Shown here: in pieces, positions 8,904-16,871 of the stretch | How the letters are laid out: each line of letters begins with the position of its first letter | How positions within the stretch are numbered: position 1 is the stretch's first letter | Origin: Planctomycetota bacterium | GTDB lineage: Bacteria > Planctomycetota > UBA1135 > UBA2386 | Direction of reading: 5' to 3' | Assembly: GCA_025459175.1 (NCBI GenBank) | Contig: JALORC010000014.1 | Location: 1-64,000, forward strand | Length of the DNA: 64,000 bases | The notes under the pieces: generated by a model | The model's database searches: none | What the model was told of the DNA's origin: nothing | Seen by the model: the letters and a program-made list of their open reading frames with translations, nothing else | Position numbers and translations under genes: made by a program

Positions 8904-10817
8904 TCAGGGCAGGATGTGCTTCTGGGCGTTCGAGAACGCGAACTCGCCGCTCGGCACGCCGAGATCGAAGGCGGCCCACTGCGTGTAGAAGACCGAACCA
9001 CCGAGGCCGAGCGGGATCGGGATCGGGGTCGCCGAGACGGTGCCGCCGGCGCCGACGCGCACGTCGACGAAGTCGGCCGTCGGGGTCACGATGCCACCGA
9101 ACAGCGGGAAGTCGATCCGGAACGCGCCGAGCACGAAGATGCCGACGTTGATGTTCGGATCGATGTTCTCGACCGAGCAGGTCACCGAGCTACCGCCGGC
9201 CCAGTTGCCGGTCGTGTAGTGCACCGGCGCACCGACGATGCCCGGACGCTCCGAGCTGATGTAGGTGTTGGCCTTGCTGTTGGTGGTGAGGCCGAAGCGC
9301 GCCGTGCCGGTCCAACCGATCAGCCAGTTGTTGCCGCGCGGGAAGGCGCCCTTGAAGCGAGCCTGGCTGAAGAAGCCGTCGTTCGGCGCGAAGCCGACCG
9401 CGCTGAGCGCGTCGTTCGCCGGCGTCGGATCGAGGAAGGTGACCGGCAGGGTCGTGTTGACACCGTTCGGCGTCGCCGAAGCACCGCGGGTGACCTGCAC
9501 GATCGGCGACAGCGTCGCGATGCTGTTGTTGCTGTTCGAGGTGCCGGCGCCACCGGTGAACACGGCGCGGGCGTTGGCCTCGTTGTAGGCGTTGGCGCGC
9601 ACGTTGTTGAAGAACACGTTGTCGCGGTAGTCGAGCAGGTTGCCGTCGACCTGGGCCGTGTAGGCCGCGGCCGGGTTGGCGAACGGGTTGATCGCCGAGG
9701 TGACCGTGTAGGCCGTGGTCCAGCGCTGCGCCCAGGTCAGCGTGCCGCCGCAGCCGTAGCCGGTGTTGCCGTTCTCGCCGTCGGTCACACCGTTGCGCAG
9801 CACTTCGTCACCGGCGTCCATGAACACGCTGTTGCGGATCTGGACGTTGGCGTTGTCGCGGAACTCGACCAGCTGGTCGCCGGCGGTGCCGTTGGCGGCC
9901 GCGATCGGCGGGGCGCCGACGACGGTGAAGTTGTAGAGCGCGGCGGTCGTGGTCGGCTGGTAGTTGCACAGCTCGGCGCCGTCGATCTCGAGGCCGTTGT
10001 CGCCGAAGCCCGAGCCCTGCGAGCCGACGCCGCTGTAGCCCTGCACGATCAGGCCGAACTGGGCCTTGCCGCGCCAACCCTGGTCGAGGTCGAGGCTGTC
10101 GTCGCCGATGTTCCAGATGCTCAGGTACTTCAGATTGACGGTGCCGCCCCAGACCTCGATGCCGTCGTCGAGGTTGTTGAGGATCTCGATGTGGTGGATG
10201 TCGGTGCCGCGACCGATGCCACCGAGCGACAGACCGTTCAGCTCGACGCCCGGCGCCGCGGTGCGGCCGCCGTAACGCAGCGACACGTAGGTGAAGTTGC
10301 CGCTGTCGTCCGCATCGTTGCCGCCGCCGTAGTCATTCAGCGACGTGAGGGCCGGGCTCAGGCCTTCCATGTCGGCGAAGTTGCTGGCGTTCGGCGCCGG
10401 CGTGTTGGTACCGACCTGGTTCTCGGAGATGAAGCCCGAGCCCATGATCGTCACGTTGCCCCACTCGTTGTTGGCGAGCTGGCGGTAGGTGCCGGTCTCC
10501 GGGTTGCCGCCGGTCCAGGTGGCCCGGTCGTCGTCCGACGTGAAGATGATCGGCGCGTCGACCGTGCCGTTGGCGAAGATCTGCGCGCCGCGGCAGATCG
10601 CGAGCGTGCTGTTGTTGGTGCTGGCGATGACCGTGCCGGCCTGGATCGTCAGCGAGGCGCCGGGCAGCACGTAGATGTCGCCCTGAAGCTGGTAGACGTT
10701 GTTGGCGGTCCACGTCGTCGACGTGGAGATGTTCGCGTTGACGACGACCTGGGCCTGGGCGACCGAGGCGAGGCCGACCACGAGGGCGATGCCCTGCAGG
10801 AAGGAGTTGCGGTTCAT
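8904..10817 (-). CDS. secreted right-handed beta-helix protein
   Basis: 637 residues. The ATG at 10815-10817 leads into a signal peptide (MNRNSFLQGIALVVGLASVA). The N-terminal half has beta-helix rungs of the type found in secreted adhesin-like proteins (IYVLPGASLTIQAGTVIAST, then ICRGAQIFANGTVDAPIIFT, EVWGGTVNLKYLSIWNIGDD). The last ~100 residues form a beta-sandwich-like end (VFYTQWAAFDLGVPSGEFAF) similar to the C-termini of the two secreted proteins at 28455-32944. It is the first gene of the TonB operon. The pairing suggests a surface protein that binds or presents the receptor's ligand, but this is inferred. The 139 nt upstream hold the direct repeats listed next. Confidence 0.8.
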   Translation of the reverse strand: MNRNSFLQGIALVVGLASVAQAQVVVNANISTSTTWTANNVYQLQGDIYVLPGASLTIQAGTVIASTNNSTLAICRGAQIFANGTVDAPIIFTSDDDRATWTGGNPETGTYRQLANNEWGNVTIMGSGFISENQVGTNTPAPNASNFADMEGLSPALTSLNDYGGGNDADDSGNFTYVSLRYGGRTAAPGVELNGLSLGGIGRGTDIHHIEILNNLDDGIEVWGGTVNLKYLSIWNIGDDSLDLDQGWRGKAQFGLIVQGYSGVGSQGSGFGDNGLEIDGAELCNYQPTTTAALYNFTVVGAPPIAAANGTAGDQLVEFRDNANVQIRNSVFMDAGDEVLRNGVTDGENGNTGYGCGGTLTWAQRWTTAYTVTSAINPFANPAAAYTAQVDGNLLDYRDNVFFNNVRANAYNEANARAVFTGGAGTSNSNNSIATLSPIVQVTRGASATPNGVNTTLPVTFLDPTPANDALSAVGFAPNDGFFSQARFKGAFPRGNNWLIGWTGTARFGLTTNSKANTYISSERPGIVGAPVHYTTGNWAGGSSVTCSVENIDPNINVGIFVLGAFRIDFPLFGGIVTPTADFVDVRVGAGGTVSATPIPIPLGLGGSVFYTQWAAFDLGVPSGEFAFSNAQKHILP

Positions 10818-10893
10818 GATGCGGACTGGGGGTGGTTGCGGGGGAAGAGTCGGGCGCTGGCGCGCCCTCGGTGACGCCCGAACAACCTAGGTC

Positions 10894-10926
10894 CGCATGT
10901 GAGGGCTCCGTGAAGAGCACGTGACC
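10894..10926 (-). promoter_or_regulatory. three tandem 11-bp direct repeats, PHO-box-like
   Basis: Read on the minus strand, three abutting 11-mers occur: GGTCACGTGCT (10926-10916), CTTCACGGAGC (10915-10905) and CCTCACATGCG (10904-10894). All carry TCAC at the same place, so the period is exactly 11 bp, one helical turn. The array ends 3-4 nt before a possible -10 (TAGGTT), about 75 nt upstream of the beta-helix start codon. PhoB/PhoP-type regulators bind direct repeats of 11-bp period in place of a -35 box, so a phosphate-responsive operator is the best guess. Any other OmpR-family regulator could also bind such repeats. Confidence 0.5.
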
Positions 10927-10956
10927 CTTCGGCGAAATCGGCGCTCCGCCCGCGGC

Positions 10957-11286
10957 TCAGCCCGACTGCGCCATCGCCCCGCGGTGCACCTGCAGATCGG
11001 CACACTCGAGCGCGATGCGCCCGTGCGGCGGGAACGCCCAGTGCAGCGACCAGCGCCCGGCGAGAGTGCGATCGACCTCGGCGCCGCAGGCCCGCGCCGC
11101 GCCGCCGGCGTTGTGACGCCATTCGAGGTCGACCTCGAGGCCGGTCACCGCGCGGCACTGCACCCGCACGCTCTCACCCGCCGGCATGAGCAACTGCAAT
11201 TCGACATCGCGGCCGCCGTGTTGCCACACCACGGCACCGAGTCGGGCCTCGCGGAGCTCGTTGACGACGTCTTCGAGCGTGCTCAT
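10957..11286 (-). CDS. small protein of unknown function
   Basis: 109 residues, ATG at 11284-11286. No signal peptide and no membrane helix are visible. The sequence begins with an amphipathic helix (MSTLEDVVNELREARLGAVV) and continues as beta-rich text (DVELQLLMPAGESVRVQCRA; GRIALECADLQVHRG), suggesting a small cytoplasmic alpha/beta domain. Codon use is like that of its neighbours. It lies 30 nt upstream of the PHO-box-like repeats, so it has its own promoter or belongs with the gene behind it. No family recognised. Confidence 0.6.
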   Translation of the reverse strand: MSTLEDVVNELREARLGAVVWQHGGRDVELQLLMPAGESVRVQCRAVTGLEVDLEWRHNAGGAARACGAEVDRTLAGRWSLHWAFPPHGRIALECADLQVHRGAMAQSG

Positions 11287-11401
11287 GGCTGCAGCGTGGA
11301 AGCGAGCGACCGCGTCGGCAAGTTAAGGTTGCGCCAAGAACCGCGCCGCGGTCTTCATGCTCGCGCCCGCGGCCGGTGCCAAGGCGCCCAGCCGCTCGCG
11401 A

Positions 11402-12271
11402 TCAGGCGATCACGGCCATCGCGATCAGCGCCTGCAAACGGGCCGGATCGGTCGCCGAGGTCTTGCAGACGAAGCCACCCTGGTGCGCGAAGTGCACGTC
11501 GGGCTCGCCGCGGACGCGCGCGAAGTCGAGCCGCGGATCGTCCTCGTAGCGCTGCAGGCCATACCCCGACCCGCGCCGGTCGGGGTAGACCATCGCACCG
11601 ACCACCCGTTCGAGCCCCTGCTTGCGCACGTAGCGGGCCACCGCCGCCGATGGTTCGTCGCGCACCGGCTCGACGCGCGGCAGGAACACCGTCTCGATGG
11701 TGACCGCCCCCGCCACCACCGACCAGCGCTGGACGCTGCCCTTGACGTAGGCCAGGTCCTCGCGCACCGACCGCAGGTGATCGAGCAGGTCCTGACCGAC
11801 CAGACGCATGTAGTCGTAGACGGTCTCGCCGGGGCGATGCACCTTGCCGGCCGCGAACCGCCGCAGCAGCGTGGCGTCGATCGGGGAGTTCAACCGGGCG
11901 ATCGCCTGCCGCGGCACACCGAGCCACGCCGCGGTCTGGTTGGGGCCGCGCGAGTCGAACCACTCGGCCGGCTCGAGCCAGTCGCAGAACGTGCGCGCGT
12001 CGTCGTAGAGTCCGAGCGCCTGCAGCACGAGGCTCAGCGAACAGGTCGGCGGGTGCTCGCGCGGGAAGTGGTGGTGGTCGAAGTTCTGCAGCGCGGCGTC
12101 ATGGCTGCCGCCGATGTCGATGATGGCGACGGTCGGGTCCTGCAGTTCGTCGGGGCGCGGGTCGCGGCGTTCGATCGGGCAGCCGTGCAGCGCGGCGAGC
12201 ACGCAGCAGGCCAGCAGGTCGTCGCGGTGGGCGCCGCCGGGGTGGGTCACGATCCGCGTGAGGGTGGGCAT
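11402..12271 (-). CDS. MYG1/UPF0160-family metal-dependent hydrolase
   Basis: 289 residues from the ATG at 12269-12271, which starts right before the conserved motif. Residues 9-20 (THPGGAHRDDLL) match the MYG1 metal site THxGxxHxDD. Residues 50-68 carry IDIGG followed by FDHHH, the second metal-binding part (DHHH at 65-68). The length is a little below that of the eukaryotic MYG1 proteins (about 330-380). MYG1 belongs to the DHH-related phosphoesterases and acts as a 3'-5' exonuclease in eukaryotes; the bacterial role is unknown. Upstream to the next gene (12272-12406) I see no further coding sequence. Confidence 0.82.
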   Translation of the reverse strand: MPTLTRIVTHPGGAHRDDLLACCVLAALHGCPIERRDPRPDELQDPTVAIIDIGGSHDAALQNFDHHHFPREHPPTCSLSLVLQALGLYDDARTFCDWLEPAEWFDSRGPNQTAAWLGVPRQAIARLNSPIDATLLRRFAAGKVHRPGETVYDYMRLVGQDLLDHLRSVREDLAYVKGSVQRWSVVAGAVTIETVFLPRVEPVRDEPSAAVARYVRKQGLERVVGAMVYPDRRGSGYGLQRYEDDPRLDFARVRGEPDVHFAHQGGFVCKTSATDPARLQALIAMAVIA

Positions 12272-12406
12272 CGGATGGCGACGGTAGCTGTGCGGCGGCC
12301 GGAAGCGAACGCTGCGCGGCGATCTCCGAGATCCGCCGCTCCGACCGACCGCAACCCTGGAGCCCCGGCGCCGAGCAGGTGGCGCCGACCTGCCAGCCAC
12401 GCCTGC

Positions 12407-14383
12407 TCAGTGTACGATGAACCCCAACGGGGCTGGCACGTGGACGGTCCCGCTGCTGCCGAGCTCCAGCAGCAGATTCGCCGTGCGCGACCAGTCGTAG
12501 ACGCGGTTCGAGTCGAACCGGGTTCCAGAGGCGTGCTGCAGATTCACCAGACGTTCCACATCGAACAATGGGACCGCGACGGCATCGAGATGCCTGCGCG
12601 GCAGTCGGAACTCGTTGCCGGTCACGATCGTACCCGTGGCGTTGGAGATGTAGAGACTGGTGCCGTAGGACTCCTTGATCACATTGCCGAGGATCTGGTT
12701 GCCGCGGTGGAGATCCAGGACCCCGGGCAAGACCGCCTCGTTGGTCAGGTTGATTGCCCCCTTCAAGAACAAGTGCGGTGACTGCCCGACACAGCAGCGG
12801 GTGAGATTGTTGCCCACGATGACATTGCCGAAGAGCGTCCCGGCCTCGTGGTCCGATGGCGCCAAGTTCGGCACACCGAAGAGCTCCGAGCAGAGGTTGA
12901 TGCCTGGACCGTGCGTGTTGCCGATCGTGTTGTTCTCGATTCTGGAGGCTCGACCCTTGAACACGATGCCTCGCGAGGCCGAGTTGGAGATTCGGTTGTT
13001 GCGCAGGAGTGATCCCTCGCCCGCGTTGGCGTAGCACTCGACGTAGTCGCCGATGGCGGCGGAGAATGGCGGTGTGCAGAGAACGGCAGAGACCGCGCCG
13101 TTCAGGTGGGTCGCCCATGGCGACTGTCGGAGAACGGTGACTTCGCGCGAGTATCCTGTCGACGGGCGCAGGATGCGCAGGGTGTCCCCTACCGCGATCG
13201 GGCCAGCACTGAGTGGGGGCAAGTACTCCAGCAGCGAGAAGACCCCCGTGGCCGGGTCCACCATGTCCACCCGGGCGAACACGCTGCGCACGGCGATCGC
13301 GTCATCCCCCGTGAAATCGAATGCGCAGCTGTCGACGGTCACCCCCGCGCGCGGCTGTCGGATGTGAATGCCATCTCGGGTCGACGATGCGAACCGCAGC
13401 GACGGTCCCGGCGGACTACCGACCACCGTGCTGGGCCGCGGGGCATTCGACAGGGCCAGCACATGACGCGGGCCGATCCCGCAGCGGCGGAACGTGGTGC
13501 CGGTGCACTCTTCCGCCACGACCCCCATCGCCGGTGCAGAGAAGATGTTGACACCCTCCAAGGTGACGTTGGTCGAGCGCGACACGACAATGGCATGATT
13601 GCGTGGCCGGATCTGTCCTTGGAACATCGTGGCCGAGTTCAAGGGGATGGCTGCGATGTCCCCGATCTGGACGTTGTCATTCGCGGCCGAGAACGAGCCA
13701 TGATTGAGCAGGTATCGGTTGTGGCCCAACGCCACCACCGACGTGAACCCGCGATTCACGGTGCGTTCCCGCAGCTGGTGGGTCGCCGGATCGTGGTAGT
13801 GAGCGAAGAACACCGGCGGTTCTCCGGCTGCAGGCGGCAGAGGAGGCCGGAAGCCGGCATGCAGCTCGATTTCCACTCCTGTATACAGGCTGTTGTTGAC
13901 CGGGTCTCGGTGGAGCACCTTGACCGTTCCCTGACTGACCAAGGACGGTGTGCCATCGGGAATTCCGGCCTGACCACGGTGGACGTAGTCGATGTCGAGG
14001 TCGCGAATCGTCACGTCGTGGACTCCGACCAGGTAGAGCACGCCGCGCCGCGTCTCGTTCACCACTTCCAAGCGAGCCCCGTTGCCGATGATGGTGAGGG
14101 TGGACGCGCTCTGGACCATCGGCGACCGCAACATCAGGTCGACATACTGCGGCGTTGCCAATTGATAGCTCCCGGGGCGAAACTCCAGAGTGACGTCGCC
14201 GCTGGTCTGCATGGCCAGATCCAGCGCTTGTTGAATGGCAGCGGCATCGTCGGCTCCGTCGTCCGGTATCGCGCCGAACGTGGCGACGTCGAAGTAGCTC
14301 TGCGGACCGGGGGGCTGAGCCACCGCATCACACACGAGAACTGCGCCGAGGGCTGCAAACCGGGCGAATGGTCTGTTCGTCAT
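12407..14383 (-). CDS. secreted pectate-lyase-like (parallel beta-helix) protein
   Basis: 658 residues, ATG at 14381-14383. Signal peptide: RFAALGAVLVCDAVA. Residues about 28-75 (YFDVATFGAIPDDGADDAAA, then IQQALDLA) match the start of the pectate lyase superfamily (Pfam PF12708 type). A long series of beta-helix rungs follows (NVTLEGVNIFSAPAMGVVAE; SASRGIVFKGRASRIENNTI). The fold is shared with polysaccharide lyases and GH28 enzymes, so action on or binding of an extracellular polysaccharide is likely. The DNA is visibly less G+C-rich at third codon positions than the genes on both sides, which may reflect later acquisition. The catalytic residues cannot be assigned from sequence alone. Confidence 0.8.
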   Translation of the reverse strand: MTNRPFARFAALGAVLVCDAVAQPPGPQSYFDVATFGAIPDDGADDAAAIQQALDLAMQTSGDVTLEFRPGSYQLATPQYVDLMLRSPMVQSASTLTIIGNGARLEVVNETRRGVLYLVGVHDVTIRDLDIDYVHRGQAGIPDGTPSLVSQGTVKVLHRDPVNNSLYTGVEIELHAGFRPPLPPAAGEPPVFFAHYHDPATHQLRERTVNRGFTSVVALGHNRYLLNHGSFSAANDNVQIGDIAAIPLNSATMFQGQIRPRNHAIVVSRSTNVTLEGVNIFSAPAMGVVAEECTGTTFRRCGIGPRHVLALSNAPRPSTVVGSPPGPSLRFASSTRDGIHIRQPRAGVTVDSCAFDFTGDDAIAVRSVFARVDMVDPATGVFSLLEYLPPLSAGPIAVGDTLRILRPSTGYSREVTVLRQSPWATHLNGAVSAVLCTPPFSAAIGDYVECYANAGEGSLLRNNRISNSASRGIVFKGRASRIENNTIGNTHGPGINLCSELFGVPNLAPSDHEAGTLFGNVIVGNNLTRCCVGQSPHLFLKGAINLTNEAVLPGVLDLHRGNQILGNVIKESYGTSLYISNATGTIVTGNEFRLPRRHLDAVAVPLFDVERLVNLQHASGTRFDSNRVYDWSRTANLLLELGSSGTVHVPAPLGFIVH

Positions 14384-14473
14384 GCCACTACAGTGTCTGC
14401 TCGGCATACAGAAGTTCGCAGCGGACCCGAGAACGCGCGGCAACCAGCGATTCTTCCCTGGCGTGGATTGCGA

Positions 14474-16669
14474 TCAGCGAGTCCGCGCCGCCCGCACCCG
14501 CTCGGCAACTGCCGGCGACAACCTCGCGAGCGCGGCCAGCACCGGCGCCGGGTCCCCACATCCCGCATCCAGCCCGATCGCCTCGAGTGCCGCGATGGCA
14601 TCGTCGCCACCCAGCTGCTCCAGCGACTCGATCAGGTATGGCATGACCCCCGCCCACCCCGGCTCGAATGCGCGCACGCGGGCCGCGATCGGCGCGATCG
14701 CCTCGCGCACCCCGAGCTGCGCCAACGCCTGCGCGATCGACATGCAGCAGCCGGCGTCCGGCTCCTGCGCCAGCCGCTGCTGCAGGTAGGCGCGGACCTC
14801 GGCGGTGTCGGCTGTGCCGAGGCCTCGCAGCACGATCCACGTCGCGTAGTTCGGCAGGTTCGGGCCACTGGCCAGCGCCAGCAGGTGCCGCTCGTCGCCG
14901 GGCCGCCAGGTCAGTTGCAACAGTCGCGTCGTGTGCACATGGGCATGGCCGACCTCGAGCAGCGCACACACCGCGCGGAACCCCTCGCTGCCGCGCGTGG
15001 CGAACGCGGCGATCCGCTCGTCGCCACGGCCCGCGAGCAGGTCGGCCGATGCATCGAGCGCGTGCTGCATGACCTCGCGCGACACCTCGCGCGCGGTCGC
15101 GCGTTCGAGCAACAACGGCGACAACTCGCGCGACGCCACGTCCTGGCTCGCCGCCCGGCGCCGCCGCACCTCACCACCGAACGCCTTGCCGAGGGCCGGG
15201 TCGCCGGTCGTCAGCAGCCGCGCCGTCATGCGCATGCCGACCGGCAGGCTCGAGGTCGGCCGCGGGAAGTTGATCTTCAGCTGCACGAAGCGCTCGCCGC
15301 GATCGGTCTCGATCGCCCACAGCACGCGCGACGGCTGCGGCTGGTCGCCCACGCGCAGTTCGTCGACGACCAGATCGGTGACGTGCCGGTCGCCGAGCGG
15401 CAGCCGCGCGTGCACGCGCATCGCCATCGTCTGCCCCCACTCCGCGGTCGGGTCCGAGCAGTGCTGGTAGAGGCCGTGCACGGCAGCGCGCGCCTTGACG
15501 ACGATCGCACCGTCCTGCGCCCCGGTCGTGATCGTCACTGGCGCCTCGCCGTCGCGCGCCGCGAACGGCACGCAGGCGGGATCACCGAACAGGACGCCAC
15601 CGGTCGCCCCTTCGAGCATGATGTCGCGCACGGCTTCGCGCTGCGGCGCGAACTTCGCACCGTCCTCGACCGGCTCGAGCTGCAGGCGGCCCTCGCCGAA
15701 GCCGAGGAAGCCGAGCACCGTCTTGTCGTAATCGCGCCGCCGCGCCTCGCCGAGCGACATGCCGTCGACCACCAACGCCGCGAGGTCGGTGGCGAGTTCG
15801 GGGCCGGCCGGGCGCGGACACAGATAGGCGGTGTAGCCAACCACGCCGGTGCGCAACAGTGACAGGCAGAAGCTCTCGTCGAGCGGCACGGTGCGTTCGT
15901 GCAGCACCGCGGCGCGCCAGTCGTCCTCGTACCAGCGGTTGGTGACACCGGTGTAGCAGGCGACGTTGAGCACCACCGCACCGTCCAGCACCAGCCCCGC
16001 CAGCTCGGCGAACGTCGGGCCACCCACCACTTCGCGTGGATAGCCGTGGCCGACGAACGTGACGACATCGCGCCCCTTCAGCTTCGGCAGCTGCGCGCGC
16101 AGGAACTCGACGTCGCGGCCGGCGGCCGGGAACACCGATTCGCCGGCGCTCAGGATCTGCAGCTGGTCGAGACGCTGCCGGCGGAGATGGAAGACGCCTT
16201 TGCCGACCTGCGACCGTTCGACGCCGCCGATGACGTCCGCGACGCCATCGTCGACCGGCTCGGGCCGCCGCGCGATGCCGCGCTGCGCGAGCGCCAGCGC
16301 TTCCGCACCGGTGCGACCGGTGAGGTAACCGAACGCGAAGTCGACGAACGGATCGTCGTCGAGCTCGGTGGCCAGCTGCAGGAACCGACGCTGGAAGCCG
16401 AACTCGATCTGTTCGGGCCGCATCACCAACGCCACGTGACGTGGCTGCGCGCGCCGCAGCGCGGCGCGCACCGGCTCGAGCGCGGCCGGATCGAACCGCA
16501 CCAACTCGGCGCGATGGTGTTCGACCAACGCCTGCGCCGCTGCGTCGAACGGATCGACGGACGCGGTCGCCGCCAGCACCACATAGTCGACCTGTTGCGC
16601 CGGGGACGGCAGGCACATCGCGCTGCCGACGACGAGGGCGACGAGGCGCCCGTGGTTGAAGCTGATCAC
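14474..16669 (-). CDS. probable clan CD (gingipain/caspase-like) secreted protease with C-terminal helical repeats
   Basis: 731 residues, ATG at 16667-16669. Signal peptide: RLVALVVGSAMCLPSPA. Residues about 27-240 resemble the C25/caspase fold: an opening strand VDYVVLAATA, a conserved block VDFAFGYLTGRTG, then VVTFVGHGYP with a candidate catalytic His-Gly (H208-G209), and VLNVACYTG with a candidate nucleophile C238 in the expected order and spacing. Residues about 480-725 are alpha-helical HEAT-like repeats (LGTADTAEVRAYLQQRLAQE; LGVREAIAPIAARVRAF). The next gene upstream is divergent. Whether it is an active peptidase or a non-catalytic relative cannot be told without a profile search. Confidence 0.6.
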   Translation of the reverse strand: MISFNHGRLVALVVGSAMCLPSPAQQVDYVVLAATASVDPFDAAAQALVEHHRAELVRFDPAALEPVRAALRRAQPRHVALVMRPEQIEFGFQRRFLQLATELDDDPFVDFAFGYLTGRTGAEALALAQRGIARRPEPVDDGVADVIGGVERSQVGKGVFHLRRQRLDQLQILSAGESVFPAAGRDVEFLRAQLPKLKGRDVVTFVGHGYPREVVGGPTFAELAGLVLDGAVVLNVACYTGVTNRWYEDDWRAAVLHERTVPLDESFCLSLLRTGVVGYTAYLCPRPAGPELATDLAALVVDGMSLGEARRRDYDKTVLGFLGFGEGRLQLEPVEDGAKFAPQREAVRDIMLEGATGGVLFGDPACVPFAARDGEAPVTITTGAQDGAIVVKARAAVHGLYQHCSDPTAEWGQTMAMRVHARLPLGDRHVTDLVVDELRVGDQPQPSRVLWAIETDRGERFVQLKINFPRPTSSLPVGMRMTARLLTTGDPALGKAFGGEVRRRRAASQDVASRELSPLLLERATAREVSREVMQHALDASADLLAGRGDERIAAFATRGSEGFRAVCALLEVGHAHVHTTRLLQLTWRPGDERHLLALASGPNLPNYATWIVLRGLGTADTAEVRAYLQQRLAQEPDAGCCMSIAQALAQLGVREAIAPIAARVRAFEPGWAGVMPYLIESLEQLGGDDAIAALEAIGLDAGCGDPAPVLAALARLSPAVAERVRAARTR

Positions 16670-16740
16670 GGGACGAATGATCCGCGCCGGTGCCGCAGAG
16701 GTCCATCCGCCCCAGCACCTCGGGGCGCGCTGCAGCCGAG

Positions 16741-16770
16741 TTGCCGTCGCGCACCGGAGCCAGCTACACT
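16741..16770 (+). promoter_or_regulatory. sigma-70-type promoter for the tRNA-like RNA and the 779-aa protein
   Basis: TTGCCG (16741-16746) and TACACT (16765-16770) are separated by 18 nt and resemble the -35 and -10 consensus. A start 7 nt after the -10 would fall at about 16777, one or two bases before the tRNA-like element. The transcript would therefore begin with the RNA structure and run into the downstream gene. Confidence 0.65.
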
Positions 16771-16778
16771 CGGCCGAC

Positions 16779-16849
16779 CAGCGTGTAGCTCAGCAGCAGA
16801 GCGTCGGGCTTGGACCCGAAGGGCGCAGGGGCAGAACCTGCCACGCTGG
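16779..16849 (+). ncRNA. tRNA-like RNA (proline-tRNA-like, anticodon-position UGG) with abnormal loops
   Basis: A complete cloverleaf can be drawn with no mismatch. Acceptor: CAGCGTG (16779-16785) with CACGCTG (16842-16848). D stem: GCTC with GAGC (16788-16791, 16799-16802). Anticodon stem: TCGGG with CCCGA (16804-16808, 16815-16819). Variable part: AGGGC. T stem: GCAGG with CCTGC (16825-16829, 16837-16841). The stems and spacers match bacterial tRNA-Pro. The loops do not: the D loop AGCAGCA lacks the GG pair, the anticodon loop CTTGGA has six bases, and the T loop GGCAGAA lacks TTC. No CCA is encoded. It is unlikely to work on the ribosome. Perfect stems argue against simple decay. It may be a processed RNA or a structured leader of the gene 22 nt downstream. 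Confidence 0.75.
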
Positions 16850-16871
16850 ACCTACCGCCACCAACCGCCCC

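Noticed and set aside
8217-10874. An 885-codon plus-strand frame
   Set aside because: Antisense to the lipoprotein and beta-helix genes; low-complexity Arg/Val text without any domain.
16779-16849. A functional tRNA-Pro gene
   Set aside because: The stems fit, but the D, anticodon and T loops lack features that all translating tRNAs of this class have, so I listed it as a tRNA-like RNA.
16656-16871. Upstream start of the 779-aa protein frame
   Set aside because: It would run through the promoter and the tRNA-like RNA, and its text is low-complexity. The GTG at 16872 is preferred.
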